NCBI RefSeq assembly: GCF_019972155.1
Contig: NZ_BOVL01000009.1
Span: 76,190-140,189 of the forward strand
Direction: 5' to 3'
Source: Bradyrhizobium sp. RD5-C2
GTDB lineage: Bacteria; Pseudomonadota; Alphaproteobacteria; Rhizobiales; Xanthobacteraceae
Length of the DNA: 64,000 nucleotides
Positions 1 through 8,501 of this stretch are shown piece after piece. The notes below the pieces were generated by a model that did no database searches, was not told the origin of the DNA, and saw only the letters and a list, made by a program, of their open reading frames with translations. The first letter of the stretch is position 1, and the number at the start of each line of letters is the position of its first letter. The translations under genes were made by a program, and so were the position numbers.

Positions 1-62
1 TGACACTCTTCCAGGGTTGCCAGCAGCGCCAGCAACCGTTCTTCCGTATTTGCGACCGGCAT
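1..62 (-). CDS. 5' fragment of an unidentified gene leaving the window
   Basis: An ATG at 62-60 on the minus strand opens a frame that stays open to base 1 and reads MPVANTEERLLALLATLEEC. A GGGAG ribosome-binding site lies about 8 bases upstream of the ATG. Only 20 residues are visible, rich in Leu, Ala and Glu as in an amphipathic helix, so no family can be named. It would be divergent from the regulator at 688, with about 625 bases between them. Confidence 0.35.
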   Translation of the reverse strand, partial: MPVANTEERLLALLATLEEC

Positions 63-348
63 ATCTTCCACTCCCGAAGCCGCGAGGTAGAGTCGAGGTG
101 TTCCCCTCTTCCGCTTCATTTGGCCTCTCCTGCCAGAGTTCGCCGGCTTTCCGTAGGCGCACAATTGTTCCCGATGATTCAGAACTTTTAGGCAATTGTC
201 CAGCAACATTCCGAAAGCCTGACTTGGACTTACGTCAAACTTTTCGCATTAGCGGCGCATCCGTCAAGCAACCGCAGACCGTCGTCGCGACCTCAGGATG
301 CACTAGCTGGGGTTGCATCCATACTAGGACGCTCGTACAATATTGGCT

Positions 349-366
349 GCCCGTAGAACTACGGGC
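349..366. promoter_or_regulatory. Perfect 18-bp dyad upstream of PraR-like gene
   Basis: GCCCGTAG and CTACGGGC form a perfect 8-bp inverted repeat around a 2-base centre. Size and symmetry are those of a dimeric regulator site, such as a LuxR-type box, but no regulator can be assigned from sequence alone. Confidence 0.4.
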
Positions 367-488
367 GAGTGCAATGCCGCCCAGTAAGCATGCGCGCAAA
401 ATCTGTGTCGATCAAACTCGCGCTAGTTGTGGTTTGGTCAATATTTTGCCAAATGTAGAGGGCGGGGTGTCGATAGACACCTTGGCGC

Positions 489-510
489 GGTCGACTTCAG
501 GTAGTCGACC
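489..510. promoter_or_regulatory. Perfect 8-bp inverted repeat, possible operator
   Basis: GGTCGACT (489-496) and AGTCGACC (503-510) are exact inverted repeats separated by 6 bases. A smaller dyad, GTGTC-gata-GACAC, lies just before it at 467-480. Both fall in the non-coding leader upstream of the PraR-like regulator. Function is inferred only from symmetry. Confidence 0.35.
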
Positions 511-635
511 GAGTCGGTACTTGGGTGCTTCCGATGCACATCTGCGTTTGGATACCATCCCGCGATCTTCTTGGATTTCGTCGTTCAGACGAACTGACGA
601 TCCACTCGAGCTTAACGCGGTACATCATGAACGTG

Positions 636-659
636 TCCCTGACCCGACCGGGCCAGGGA
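636..659 (+). promoter_or_regulatory. Near-perfect hairpin just upstream of PraR-like gene
   Basis: TCCCTG-A-CCCG and CGGG-C-CAGGGA form an inverted repeat with a single A/C mismatch. It ends 28 bases before the start codon at 688, so it lies either in the promoter or in the 5' untranslated RNA. An operator or a leader hairpin are both possible. Confidence 0.35.
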
Positions 660-687
660 TTCTCGATTTGAAGGACGGGTCACAAGA

Positions 688-1083
688 ATGAACAGATCAG
701 CAGCAAAGAAGATGAAGCAGCGCAGCGCCGGCAAGCCGGACATTGAGTTGGGCAAGCGGATTCGTCTGCGCCGTGTCGAGCAGAAGATCTCGCAGGCGGA
801 ACTCGGCGACAAGCTTGGCGTCAGCTTCCAGCAGGTCCAGAAGTACGAGAAGGGCGTGAACCGCGTCGGCGCCGCCCGCCTTCAGCAGATCGCGACCGCG
901 CTGGACGTGCCGGTGACCTTCTTCTACGACGGCGACAACAAGGCCCGCGAAGTCGAGAGCCTGCTGTTCCTCGACAGCGCGTTCAGCCTCCGGTTGCTGC
1001 GCGCCTACAGCAAGATCAAGGATCAGACCGTGCAGCGCCAGCTGGTGTCGCTGATGGAATCGATCGCCGCCAACGAAGACTGA
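688..1083 (+). CDS. XRE/Cro helix-turn-helix regulator, PraR-like
   Basis: 131 residues. A positively charged N-terminal tail is followed by a Cro/C1-type helix-turn-helix at about residues 21-76. It contains GKRIRLRR and the recognition stretch VSFQQVQKYEKGVNRVGAAR. That pattern is typical of the PraR group of rhizobial regulators, which act on attachment, biofilm or quorum-sensing genes in Rhizobium and Azorhizobium. The C-terminal 50 residues are helical and may serve dimerisation. AAGGA lies 12 bases upstream of the ATG. The gene is monocistronic, with a dyad-rich leader upstream and a strong terminator downstream. PraR assignment is by recognition of the motif, and its targets here are unknown. 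Confidence 0.85.
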   Translation: MNRSAAKKMKQRSAGKPDIELGKRIRLRRVEQKISQAELGDKLGVSFQQVQKYEKGVNRVGAARLQQIATALDVPVTFFYDGDNKAREVESLLFLDSAFSLRLLRAYSKIKDQTVQRQLVSLMESIAANED

Positions 1084-1196
1084 ACGGCAGCACAGGTACG
1101 ATCGCGATACCGCGAACGCGATCGACCAGGGCGAGCGGATCGGCCGCGACCGGTCATTGGGATCGCCACGCGCCGGTCGAACCGGGAAGATATCGA

Positions 1197-1230
1197 AGCG
1201 CTGCCATCGGCGATGGCAGCGCTTTTTCTT
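1197..1230 (+). terminator. Strong Rho-independent terminator
   Basis: AGCGCTGCCATC and GATGGCAGCGCT form a perfect 12-bp stem with a GGC loop, followed by TTTTTCTTT. It ends the PraR-like transcript about 110 bases after the stop codon. The rest of 1084-1520 holds no gene I can support. Confidence 0.9.
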
Positions 1231-1520
1231 TGACCGTTCGGCACGGCCAGGTCCCTGCCCCCGGCTTCGGCACAACGAGCGAGCGGTCTCCGCGTTGATG
1301 TGCGCCACAAGGTCGTGCGGCCGCCATGCCGACGATGGCGGCAGCCCCGGGCCTGCAGGACGGTCACGGTAATGTTCCGACCGCAACCAAAACTTAATCA
1401 AGACGCAACGGTCTCGGGATAGATCATCACCTCCGAACGAACGCGCCGCCCCCCATTCATGCGGCCGGGGCCGAGCCTTCCGATTTTTCGCGCCAGCGAC
1501 GCAGTCCGGAGAATCGAGAT

Positions 1521-2852
1521 ATGCAGAAAGTGACACTCGTCGTCGTAGCCACGATGCTTGCGGCTCTACCGGCATTCGCCCAAACCACCGGCGCGCCCAA
1601 CCCGACTGCGGCGGTCCCGCCTCATCATGCGCTGCCGGCTGCGGTACCGGCAGCCACCCAGCCAAGCCAGGCCAAGCCGGCCGCGTCGGCCTCGGTCGCG
1701 GAAACGCGATCGGCTGCCGCGCTCGCATTGTCGCGCGAGCCAACCTACGACCAGGGCAGCGCACAACGCATTCGCGACGTGGTGAAGGGCTATTCCGATC
1801 TCGCCGCCCGCGGCGGTTGGCCCACGATCCCCGCTGACGCGAAATTTGCGCTGGGCGTCCAGGGCGCCAATGACGATCTGCTGCGCAAGCGTCTGATCAT
1901 CACCGGTGACCTTGCCGCCGACAAGGCCGCCGGTGCCTATGATGAAGTCTTGGCCTACGCGGTGAAGCATTTCCAGACACGCCACGGGCTCGCGGCGACC
2001 GGCACGGTGACGCCGCGGACGCTGGCTGCGCTCAACGTTCCCGTGCAGAAGCGGATCAAGCAGCTGGAGGCCTCGCTGGAGCGGCTTGACCAGATGGATT
2101 TCCAGTTCGGGCAGCGCTATGTCGTGGTCAACATTCCCGCCACCTTCGCCGAGGCGGTCGAGGACGACAAGGTTGTGCGGCGCTACCGCGTGATCGTCGG
2201 CAAGACCGAGAAACCCTCGCCGACGCTGACGTCCGAGATCACCGACGTCATTCTCAATCCGACCTGGACGGTGCCGTCATCGATCACCAAGACGGAGATC
2301 GCAGCGCATATGCGCAAGGATCCGGCCTACCTGTCGCGCATGCACATGGACGTGCTTGACGCCCACGACAACCCGATCGATCCGCATTCGGTCGACTGGT
2401 CGGGCGATCACGCGCCGAACATCACGGTGCGTCAGCAGAGCGGCGCATGGAATGCGCTCGGCGCGGTCAAGATCGATATGCCGAACTCCTATTCGGTCTA
2501 CATGCACGACACCAATCAGCACAGCCTGTTCAACGACGACTATCGCTTCGATTCGCATGGCTGCTCGCGCGTCGACAATGTCCGCGATCTCGCGGCATGG
2601 CTGCTGAAGGACCAGCCGCAGTGGACCCGCGCTGCCATCGATGCCGCGATCGCCACCGGACAGCGTCAGGACGTCCGCATGCTGAAGAAGGTTCCGGTGG
2701 CCTGGATCTACCTCACGGCGTGGATGACGAAGGACCGGACCATCCAGTTCCGCAACGACGTCTACGATCAGGACCAGCAACTCCTCGAAGCCACCGCCGA
2801 GGAAGCTGCCTTCTTCAACAAGGCCGCCGAACATCCGCTAACCACGCAGTAG
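1521..2852 (+). CDS. Murein L,D-transpeptidase (YkuD domain) with peptidoglycan-binding domain
   Basis: 443 residues. A signal peptide covers about 1-20, ending AFA. A Pro/Ala-rich linker of about 50 residues follows, then a peptidoglycan-binding helical domain around 139-173 (AVKHFQTRHGL...TLAALNV). The YkuD catalytic domain spans about 198-375. The catalytic signature is visible as His329 (YMHD) and SHGC at 345-348, with Cys348 as nucleophile. The architecture is that of the YcbB/LdtD class, which forms 3-3 cross-links in periplasmic peptidoglycan or anchors proteins to it. GGAG lies upstream of the ATG. The gene is single. A second, different L,D-transpeptidase lies at 21877-23505. Confidence 0.9.
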   Translation: MQKVTLVVVATMLAALPAFAQTTGAPNPTAAVPPHHALPAAVPAATQPSQAKPAASASVAETRSAAALALSREPTYDQGSAQRIRDVVKGYSDLAARGGWPTIPADAKFALGVQGANDDLLRKRLIITGDLAADKAAGAYDEVLAYAVKHFQTRHGLAATGTVTPRTLAALNVPVQKRIKQLEASLERLDQMDFQFGQRYVVVNIPATFAEAVEDDKVVRRYRVIVGKTEKPSPTLTSEITDVILNPTWTVPSSITKTEIAAHMRKDPAYLSRMHMDVLDAHDNPIDPHSVDWSGDHAPNITVRQQSGAWNALGAVKIDMPNSYSVYMHDTNQHSLFNDDYRFDSHGCSRVDNVRDLAAWLLKDQPQWTRAAIDAAIATGQRQDVRMLKKVPVAWIYLTAWMTKDRTIQFRNDVYDQDQQLLEATAEEAAFFNKAAEHPLTTQ

Positions 2853-3074
2853 AACGCTTTTCCGCGAAGCGCGACCAAACGTCATCACGTTTTGTTTGCG
2901 CCTCACCATTCTGTCGCGCGGCCAATTGTCGCCCGCGCACCGAGCGACCTCACAACTCCCGCATTTGCTGCGTTGAACCGGCGTCGCCAGAACCGAGTGC
3001 ATGTGCCTGGCTTTTTTGTCGCAGCAACGAAGCGGCCACACGGACGTTTTCAGGCTTCAACCAAGGAGATCTCA

Positions 3075-3416
3075 ATGAATATCAAGCTTGCAATTATTGG
3101 ACTGGCCGCGCTCGGAAGCGCAGCGTTGACGTCCGGTGCGGCATCGGCGATGCCGAACGGGCTTCCGCAGGCCAGCCACATCGCAGGCGAAACGTCCAAT
3201 GTCGACAAGGTGCGCCAGGTCTGCGATCGCTGGGGCCGCTGCTACTGGCAACCGGGCTATGGTTACGGACCGCGCCATCACGGATGGCATCATCGTCCGC
3301 ACGTCTATCCCCGCCATCATCACGGGTACCGTCACCACGGCGGACATCATGGTGCCGGCGGCCATCACGGCGGTGGCCATCACGGTGGCGGACATCACGG
3401 CGGACACCGGCGCTAA
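3075..3416 (+). CDS. Small secreted His/Gly-rich protein
   Basis: 113 residues. The ATG at 3075 is preferred because AAGGAG sits 7 bases upstream and it opens directly into a signal peptide, cleaved near ASA-MP (about residue 25). The mature protein has a short cysteine segment (VCDRWGRCYW) followed by about 55 residues of His, Gly, Arg and Tyr arranged as HHGG-type repeats. Such proteins are common and uncharacterised in Bradyrhizobium. The His clusters suggest metal binding outside the cytoplasm, which is inference. A terminator follows directly. Confidence 0.75.
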   Translation: MNIKLAIIGLAALGSAALTSGAASAMPNGLPQASHIAGETSNVDKVRQVCDRWGRCYWQPGYGYGPRHHGWHHRPHVYPRHHHGYRHHGGHHGAGGHHGGGHHGGGHHGGHRR

Positions 3417-3424
3417 TCATCCGC

Positions 3425-3452
3425 GAGGGGGCTTCGGCCCCCTCACCTTTTT
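3425..3452. terminator. Terminator between convergent genes
   Basis: GAGGGGGC-ttcg-GCCCCCTC is a GC-rich stem with a UUCG-type tetraloop, followed by ACCTTTTT. It terminates the His-rich gene. It lies 24 bases from the end of the convergent carbamoyltransferase gene and may work for both. Confidence 0.85.
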
Positions 3453-3475
3453 CGCGCCAGTGCCGGCTACCTCTG

Positions 3476-5233
3476 TCACACGCGGCGGACGAGCACGTTC
3501 TCGAGGAAGAGATACTCGATGCCGGTGCCGAGGAACGTGTCGATGGCTTCGCGCGGGGTGTTGACGATCGGCTGCCCCTTCACGTTGAAGCTCGTGTTCA
3601 GCACCATTTCGCGGCCGGTCGCCCGGCCGACCGCCCGCAGCAACGCGTGGAATTCCGGATTGTCCCTGACGCCGACCGTCTGCACGCGAGCCGAGCCGTT
3701 GACATGCGTGATCGCCGGCAGCGCGGCGCGATGTTCGGGGCGCACGTCGGCGGTCATGATCATGTAGGGAAGCTCAAGCCCCTTCGGCACCTCGAACCAG
3801 TCATGCACCTGCTCAAGGCTGACCGCCGGCGCGAACGGGCGGAAGGCTTCGCGCATCTTGACCATCGCGTTGATGCGGTCGCGCATGTCAGGATGACCGG
3901 GATCGGCCAGGATGCTGCGGTGTCCGAGCGCGCGGGGGCCGAACTCCATGCGTCCGCGGTACCAGCCGAGCACGCGTCCGGCGGCGATCAGCCTGGCCGC
4001 CGCCGCGCAGGTCTCGTCGAGATCCGGAAAGCGCGTGATCTCGATGCGGCCGGCAGTGTCGGCCAGCGCCCTGTAAATCTCGGTTTGCGCGTGTGCGGGG
4101 CCGAGGAAGGGGACCGGCATCCGGACGTTCTTCACGCCGCTGTCGCGCGAGGCCGACCAGAGCGCGGCGCCGAGCGCGGCGCCATCGTCGCCTGCGGCCG
4201 GCTGAACGTAGATCTCGTCGAACAGGCCGGACTGCAGCAGGCGGCCGTTGGCCGTGCAGTTAAGCGCGACGCCGCCCGCCATCGCGAGCCTGCGCAGGCC
4301 GGTGCTGCAGCCGAAATGGCCGCAGATGTGGAGCATGACGTTGTCGAGGCATTCCTGCAGCGCCGCGGCGACGTCGCGATGGTCGTCGGTGACGTCGCCG
4401 TCGGGCGCGCGAGCGGGGATCAGATGCTCTCCGAGATGGCGTCGCGTCGCGCCGTAGGTTTCGCGATCATGGCGCTCGGTATTGAGGCGGAGCAGCGGAA
4501 TCCTGATCAGGCCGTCGTCGCGCAGCTCTACGGTCCGCTCGAAGAAAGCACGGTGACGGGCGGGATCGCCGTAGGGAGCGAGGCCCATGATCTTGTATTC
4601 GTCGGAGTTGAAATCGAAGCCGAGATGCAGCGTCAGCGTGGAATAGAGAATGCCGATCGAATCCTGGGCGGTGATTTCTGCAAGCTTATCGATCGCGTTG
4701 TCGTGCGCGTGATAGACGGTGACGGCGTGGACCTCGCCCATGCCGTCGAGCACCACCACCAGGCATTCGTCCCAACCGGAGGTGTAGTAGGCGCTGGCGG
4801 CGTGGGACAGATGATGGTTGATGTGGTGGACCTTGCTAGCCGGAAATCCGGGCAGGTGCTGATCGACCTGCGCGAGCAGTTTTTCGCGCGAGAACACCTC
4901 CCTGTATTGTCGGGCGGAGGTCGGATCCAGCATGAAGGCGGCCTTGTAGGGCGCATAGTCGAAGCCGTGAGAGATCACGTCGATGTCGGATGGCTTCAGG
5001 CCGGCGGTCTCCAGGCAGTAGCTGATCGCGCCGATCGGAAAATCACCGCTGTGTTTCTTGCGGTTGAAGCGCTCTTCGGCAGCACCGGCGACGATCCTGC
5101 CGCCGACCACCAGCACCGCAGCGGAATCGTGGCCCTGTGAGATCCGATATTCGCGCTCCTCCAGGCCCGGCCAATGCTTCTTCTTGAAGGGAATCGAGCT
5201 CTCGAATCCACTGATGCCGATTATTTTTGCCAT
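3476..5233 (-). CDS. O-carbamoyltransferase, NodU/CmcH/TobZ family
   Basis: 585 residues. The family makes carbamoyl-adenylate from carbamoyl phosphate and ATP, then moves the carbamoyl group to a hydroxyl. Conserved parts: GHDSAAVLV near 34-42, EERFNRKKH at 53-61, the Kae1-like metal site HHINHHLSHAASAYY (136-150) with D163-GMGE, LNCTANG (324-330) and PAAGDDGAALGAAL (345-358). The C-terminal carbamoyltransferase block includes WYRGRMEFGPRALGHRS (424-440). The ATG at 5233 is chosen because AGGGGG lies 8 bases upstream; a GTG at 5242 is in frame. There are no nod genes nearby. The gene is divergent from an A-domain/carrier operon, so it more likely decorates that product than a Nod factor. Confidence 0.92.
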   Translation of the reverse strand: MAKIIGISGFESSIPFKKKHWPGLEEREYRISQGHDSAAVLVVGGRIVAGAAEERFNRKKHSGDFPIGAISYCLETAGLKPSDIDVISHGFDYAPYKAAFMLDPTSARQYREVFSREKLLAQVDQHLPGFPASKVHHINHHLSHAASAYYTSGWDECLVVVLDGMGEVHAVTVYHAHDNAIDKLAEITAQDSIGILYSTLTLHLGFDFNSDEYKIMGLAPYGDPARHRAFFERTVELRDDGLIRIPLLRLNTERHDRETYGATRRHLGEHLIPARAPDGDVTDDHRDVAAALQECLDNVMLHICGHFGCSTGLRRLAMAGGVALNCTANGRLLQSGLFDEIYVQPAAGDDGAALGAALWSASRDSGVKNVRMPVPFLGPAHAQTEIYRALADTAGRIEITRFPDLDETCAAAARLIAAGRVLGWYRGRMEFGPRALGHRSILADPGHPDMRDRINAMVKMREAFRPFAPAVSLEQVHDWFEVPKGLELPYMIMTADVRPEHRAALPAITHVNGSARVQTVGVRDNPEFHALLRAVGRATGREMVLNTSFNVKGQPIVNTPREAIDTFLGTGIEYLFLENVLVRRV

Positions 5234-5481
5234 GTTCAACACCCCCTGGACGGATCACGCTCAAGGGAAATTCGAGCAGGTGCCGCGGCATCGTTGCAGA
5301 GAGGCCGCGGAAATCAAGGTCCGCATAAGTGCAGTGCCCGCCCCCGAATAGTTGGCCGAGCATCCGTTCCCCGCTTGACGGAGTACCACCTTTGCGTCGG
5401 GGGAGCTCACGAACGCATCTGCTACGATGGCGATTCTCCACCAGCCACGGTGTTTCGGCGCCTTTTGGACGGAGGTGGATG
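5234..5481. promoter_or_regulatory. Divergent promoter region of the biosynthetic locus
   Basis: These 248 bases separate the divergent carbamoyltransferase and flavin monooxygenase genes and must hold both promoters. I see no clear sigma-70 hexamer pair, sigma-54 or EcfG box and no long dyad. The plus-strand side ends in a strong GGAGG (5471-5475). Confidence 0.6.
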
Positions 5482-6537
5482 ATGGATACGTTTTCCGACA
5501 TTCGGTTCGAAGTCTTCAGCACGTGCCCGCAATCCGGCGCGGTGCAAGCGGCGGACTATGTCGAGCGGGTGAAGGCCGTCGCCCGCTGGAGCGAAGAGGC
5601 GGGCTGCAAGGGAATCCTAGTCTATACGGAAAACTCCCTGGTCGATCCCTGGCTCGTCTCGCAGGTGATCCTGCAGAACACCAAGGAACTCTGTCCTCTG
5701 GTGGCGGTGCAGCCGGTCTACATGCACCCGTACAGCGTCGCCAAGATGGTGAGTTCGTTCGCGCATATGTACGGACGCCGGCTCTATCTGAACATGGTCG
5801 CGGGCGGCTACACGACCGAGCTTGCGGCGCTCGGCGATGCGACGGCGCACGACAAGCGGTACGCGAGGCTCGTCGAATACACCGGCATCATCAAGCTGCT
5901 GCTGGAGAACGCCGGGCCGGTGACGCTCGAAGGGGAATTCCATGCCGTCCGCAATTTGAGGATGACGCCACCGCTGCCGCGGGAATTGCTGCCCGGCATA
6001 TTCGTGTCGGGCTCCTCGGAAGCCGGGCTCTCGGCCGCCAAGTCGCTGGGCGCGACGCCGGTGAAGTATCCCAAGCCGGCAGCAGAGTACGGGCAGGCGG
6101 ACGCCGACTGCGTCGGCTCGGGCGTGCGCGTCGGCATCATCGCCCGCGCGAGCGCCGAGGAGGCCTGGCGGGTCGCGCATGAACGCTTCCCGACCGACAA
6201 GAAGGGGCAACTGGCGCACAAGCTGGCCATGAAGGTCTCGGATTCGGCGTGGCACAAGCAGATGTCCGATCTCTCGGCCGAGACGGCCGCCACCCAGAAC
6301 ACGCCCTATTGGCTGGTGCCGTTCGAAAACTATAAAACTTTCTGCCCGTATCTGGTTGGCGACTACGGGGTCGTCTCCGACGAACTCGCGCGCTACGCCG
6401 GGGCCGGCTACGGGACGTTCATCCTGGACATTCCACCCAGCCGCGACGAACTGGCCCATACGGGCGAGGTCTTCGGACAGGCGCTGACGAAGGCCCGGCG
6501 ACTGAAGTCATCAGCGCTTCGCGATCCCGGCGCGTAA
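5482..6537 (+). CDS. Luciferase-like (LLM) flavin-dependent monooxygenase, SsuD-related
   Basis: 351 residues over the whole bacterial-luciferase TIM-barrel fold. Recognisable blocks are RVKAVARWSEEAGCKGILVY, the SsuD-type MYGRRLYLNMVAGGY and LLPGIFVSGSSEAGLSAAKSLG, and a closing GYGTFILDIPPSRDEL. Family members use reduced FMN and oxygen to hydroxylate or cleave substrates such as alkanesulfonates, and some act on carrier-bound amino acids in natural-product pathways. Two adjacent ATGs (5479, 5482) follow GGAGG; the second has the better spacing. It is first in a four-gene operon with adenylation enzyme and carrier protein, so a tailoring step on a tethered amino acid is inferred. No flavin reductase is visible nearby. 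Confidence 0.85.
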   Translation: MDTFSDIRFEVFSTCPQSGAVQAADYVERVKAVARWSEEAGCKGILVYTENSLVDPWLVSQVILQNTKELCPLVAVQPVYMHPYSVAKMVSSFAHMYGRRLYLNMVAGGYTTELAALGDATAHDKRYARLVEYTGIIKLLLENAGPVTLEGEFHAVRNLRMTPPLPRELLPGIFVSGSSEAGLSAAKSLGATPVKYPKPAAEYGQADADCVGSGVRVGIIARASAEEAWRVAHERFPTDKKGQLAHKLAMKVSDSAWHKQMSDLSAETAATQNTPYWLVPFENYKTFCPYLVGDYGVVSDELARYAGAGYGTFILDIPPSRDELAHTGEVFGQALTKARRLKSSALRDPGA

Positions 6538-6569
6538 CGGCCTCGCAGGCTAGATTGGGCAATTGTTCG

Positions 6570-8177
6570 ATGGAGTTGCGCGCGGACGGATCACGGCGGG
6601 GATTGTGGACGGGCTTCCTGCGGTCGGCGAAGCTGTTTCCCGACCGTCCTGCCGTCGTCGCACAGGACACGTCGCTGTCGTATCGACAGCTGCGCGAGGT
6701 CGCCGCTCGCATCGCAGCCTGCATCCAGGCGCATCGCGAAGGGTCGTCGACGCCGCTGACCGCCGTATTCGCGCATCGCAGCGCGACGGCGTTCGCCGGC
6801 GTGCTCGGATCGCTTCTGGCCGGGAACGGCTACGTGCCGCTGAACCGCACCTTCCCGATCGCGCGCACCAGATCGATGCTCGTCCGTTCGGAATGCCCAT
6901 CGATCATCGTCGACGCGGACTCCTTGCCGCAGATGGACGCGCTCATAGCGGGTGTCAACGAACCGCTGCTCGTGATCGCGCCCGATCTCGAGGACCCCCG
7001 CCCCTATCGCGAACGATGGCCGCGGCACACCATCGTCGGAGCTGCCGATCTCGAAGGATACGCCGACTGGCGCGAGCCGGACGCGCACGAGGACGCGATC
7101 GCCTATCTGCTGTTCACCTCCGGCAGCACGGGGGTACCGAAGGGAGTGATGGTCGCGCACCGCAACGTCGCAGCCTATGTCAACCATGTCGCGGAGCGCT
7201 TCGCAATCACGGAGCTGGATGTCGTCTCGCAAACGTTCGACATGACGTTCGACCTGTCGGCTTCCGACATGTTCGTGGCGTGGGAACGCGGCGCCCGCGT
7301 GTGCTGCCCCTCGCAGAAGACGCTGATCAATCCGGGGCGGTTCATCCGCGAGCAGGGATTGACGGTCTGGTTCTCGGTGCCCTCGATGGTCGCATTGATG
7401 AAGCAGTCCGGCCTGCTAAAGCCGGGAGGGTTTCCCTCGCTCAGATTGAGCCTGTTCTGCGGCGAGCCGCTGCCCGTCGCTAGCGTCGAGGCCTGGGCGA
7501 TGGCGGCGCCGAACAGCGTCGTGGAGAACCTCTACGGACCGACCGAGTTGACCATCGCGTGCACCGGCTATCGCTGGGATCCGAAGCGCACGCCGGCCGA
7601 AGCGGAGATGGGCATCGTGCCGATCGGCGCGCCGTTCCCGGGAATGGAGGTGCTCATCGTCGACGAGCACTTGAACGAGGTCGCGCCGGGCGCGGACGGC
7701 GAACTGCTGATGAGCGGTCCGCAGATGTCGCTCGGCTACTGGAAAGATCCCGAGAAGACCGCCGCAGCCTTCGTCGTCCCGCCCAGACGGCGGGAAATGT
7801 TCTACCGCACCGGCGACCGCGTGCGCCGGCCCGCCGGCGACGGTCCCTTGACCCATCTCGGCCGCATGGACTCGCAGATAAAGATCCTCGGCCACAGGGT
7901 GGAGCTCGGCGAGGTCGAAGCCGTGGTGCGCGGGGCCTCGGGCGTCGACGGCGTCGTGGCGATCGGCTGGCCCATCACGTCGAGCGGCTACGGCGGCATC
8001 GAAGTGCTCATCGAAGGCGGGCCGGTTGATCTCGACGGGCTTCGCGCGGCGGTCGCCGTCCTGCTGCCGGACTACATGGTCCCGAGACGATGGCACGTCC
8101 GCAGCCGGCTGCCGCGCAACGCCAACGGCAAATACGACCGCAAGGCCATGCCGGCGGTTTTGGGAGACAGCCAATGA
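6570..8177 (+). CDS. Stand-alone amino-acid adenylation enzyme (A domain)
   Basis: 535 residues, a complete adenylation protein with no fused condensation or carrier domain. Core motifs are LFTSGSTGVPKG (181-192), YGPTE (322-326), YRTGDR (412-417), GRMDSQIKILGHRVELGEVE (431-450) and NGKYDRK with the catalytic Lys521. The A4 region reads FDMTFDLSASDMF, and Asp228 aligns with the Asp that holds the alpha-amino group in GrsA-type domains, so an amino acid is the likely substrate. The overall look is that of PltF/RedM-type prolyl-carrier-protein ligases, but the substrate is not predictable here. An in-frame TTG at 6555 has a somewhat better ribosome site. The stop overlaps the next start (ATGA), indicating coupled translation. 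Confidence 0.9.
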   Translation: MELRADGSRRGLWTGFLRSAKLFPDRPAVVAQDTSLSYRQLREVAARIAACIQAHREGSSTPLTAVFAHRSATAFAGVLGSLLAGNGYVPLNRTFPIARTRSMLVRSECPSIIVDADSLPQMDALIAGVNEPLLVIAPDLEDPRPYRERWPRHTIVGAADLEGYADWREPDAHEDAIAYLLFTSGSTGVPKGVMVAHRNVAAYVNHVAERFAITELDVVSQTFDMTFDLSASDMFVAWERGARVCCPSQKTLINPGRFIREQGLTVWFSVPSMVALMKQSGLLKPGGFPSLRLSLFCGEPLPVASVEAWAMAAPNSVVENLYGPTELTIACTGYRWDPKRTPAEAEMGIVPIGAPFPGMEVLIVDEHLNEVAPGADGELLMSGPQMSLGYWKDPEKTAAAFVVPPRRREMFYRTGDRVRRPAGDGPLTHLGRMDSQIKILGHRVELGEVEAVVRGASGVDGVVAIGWPITSSGYGGIEVLIEGGPVDLDGLRAAVAVLLPDYMVPRRWHVRSRLPRNANGKYDRKAMPAVLGDSQ

Positions 8178-8491
8178 GCGGTCCGACCACGGATGACGTC
8201 CGCGCATTCTTCGGAGCCTTCCTCAACCGGAAGCTCCAGGACCGCGGACAGCGTCCGCTGCGCGATCTCCCCGACGACTACGACCTGCTGCTGTCGGGCG
8301 CGCTCGATTCGCTCGCCTTCGTTGAGATGATGATGGCGGCGGGTGAGCACTTCGACAGGGAGATCGATTTCGAGAACCTCGATCCAGAACAGATGACGCT
8401 GATCGGGCCGCTGTGCCAGTTCGTGTCGGAGCAATTGACGCAGCGTCGATTGCGAAATGGGCCGACCGGGTCGTCGCCGCCATTCGGCTAG
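8174..8491 (+). CDS. Free-standing acyl/peptidyl carrier protein
   Basis: 105 residues. The phosphopantetheine attachment site is Ser46 in DLLLSGALDSLAFVEM, matching the D-S-L carrier motif. A four-helix carrier fold fits the spacing, with an additional Gly/Ser/Pro-rich tail. The start codon overlaps the stop of the adenylation gene by four bases, so the two proteins are made together and very probably work as a pair, as PltF-PltL do in pyrrole pathways. No phosphopantetheinyl transferase, thioesterase or condensation enzyme is present in the window, so loading and release factors would have to come from elsewhere or be replaced by the next gene. Confidence 0.88.
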   Translation: MSGPTTDDVRAFFGAFLNRKLQDRGQRPLRDLPDDYDLLLSGALDSLAFVEMMMAAGEHFDREIDFENLDPEQMTLIGPLCQFVSEQLTQRRLRNGPTGSSPPFG

Positions 8492-8501
8492 GGAGGGATT
8501 G

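Larger units (their letters stand above)
63..687. promoter_or_regulatory. Long non-coding leader region with several dyads
   Basis: No convincing gene is present. The one long open frame (17-691, plus) has no ribosome-binding site, no recognisable domain and odd codon use. The stretch is visibly richer in A and T than the rest of the window. It holds perfect or near-perfect inverted repeats at 349-366, 467-480, 489-510 and 636-659. It probably carries the promoters and operators of the divergent gene pair. Confidence 0.5.

Noticed and set aside
17..691. Open frame of 224 codons at the left end
   Set aside because: No ribosome site, unusual codon use for this genome and several dyads inside; better explained as a regulatory region.
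2447..5140. Very long open frame antisense to the L,D-transpeptidase and carbamoyltransferase genes
   Set aside because: High-GC DNA leaves antisense frames open. The translation has no recognisable domain and runs across the His-rich gene and a terminator, while the opposite strand encodes well-conserved enzymes.
3476..5233. Naming the carbamoyltransferase nodU
   Set aside because: The family is shared by several pathways, and no nod gene or nod box is nearby. Context points to the adjacent A-domain/carrier operon.
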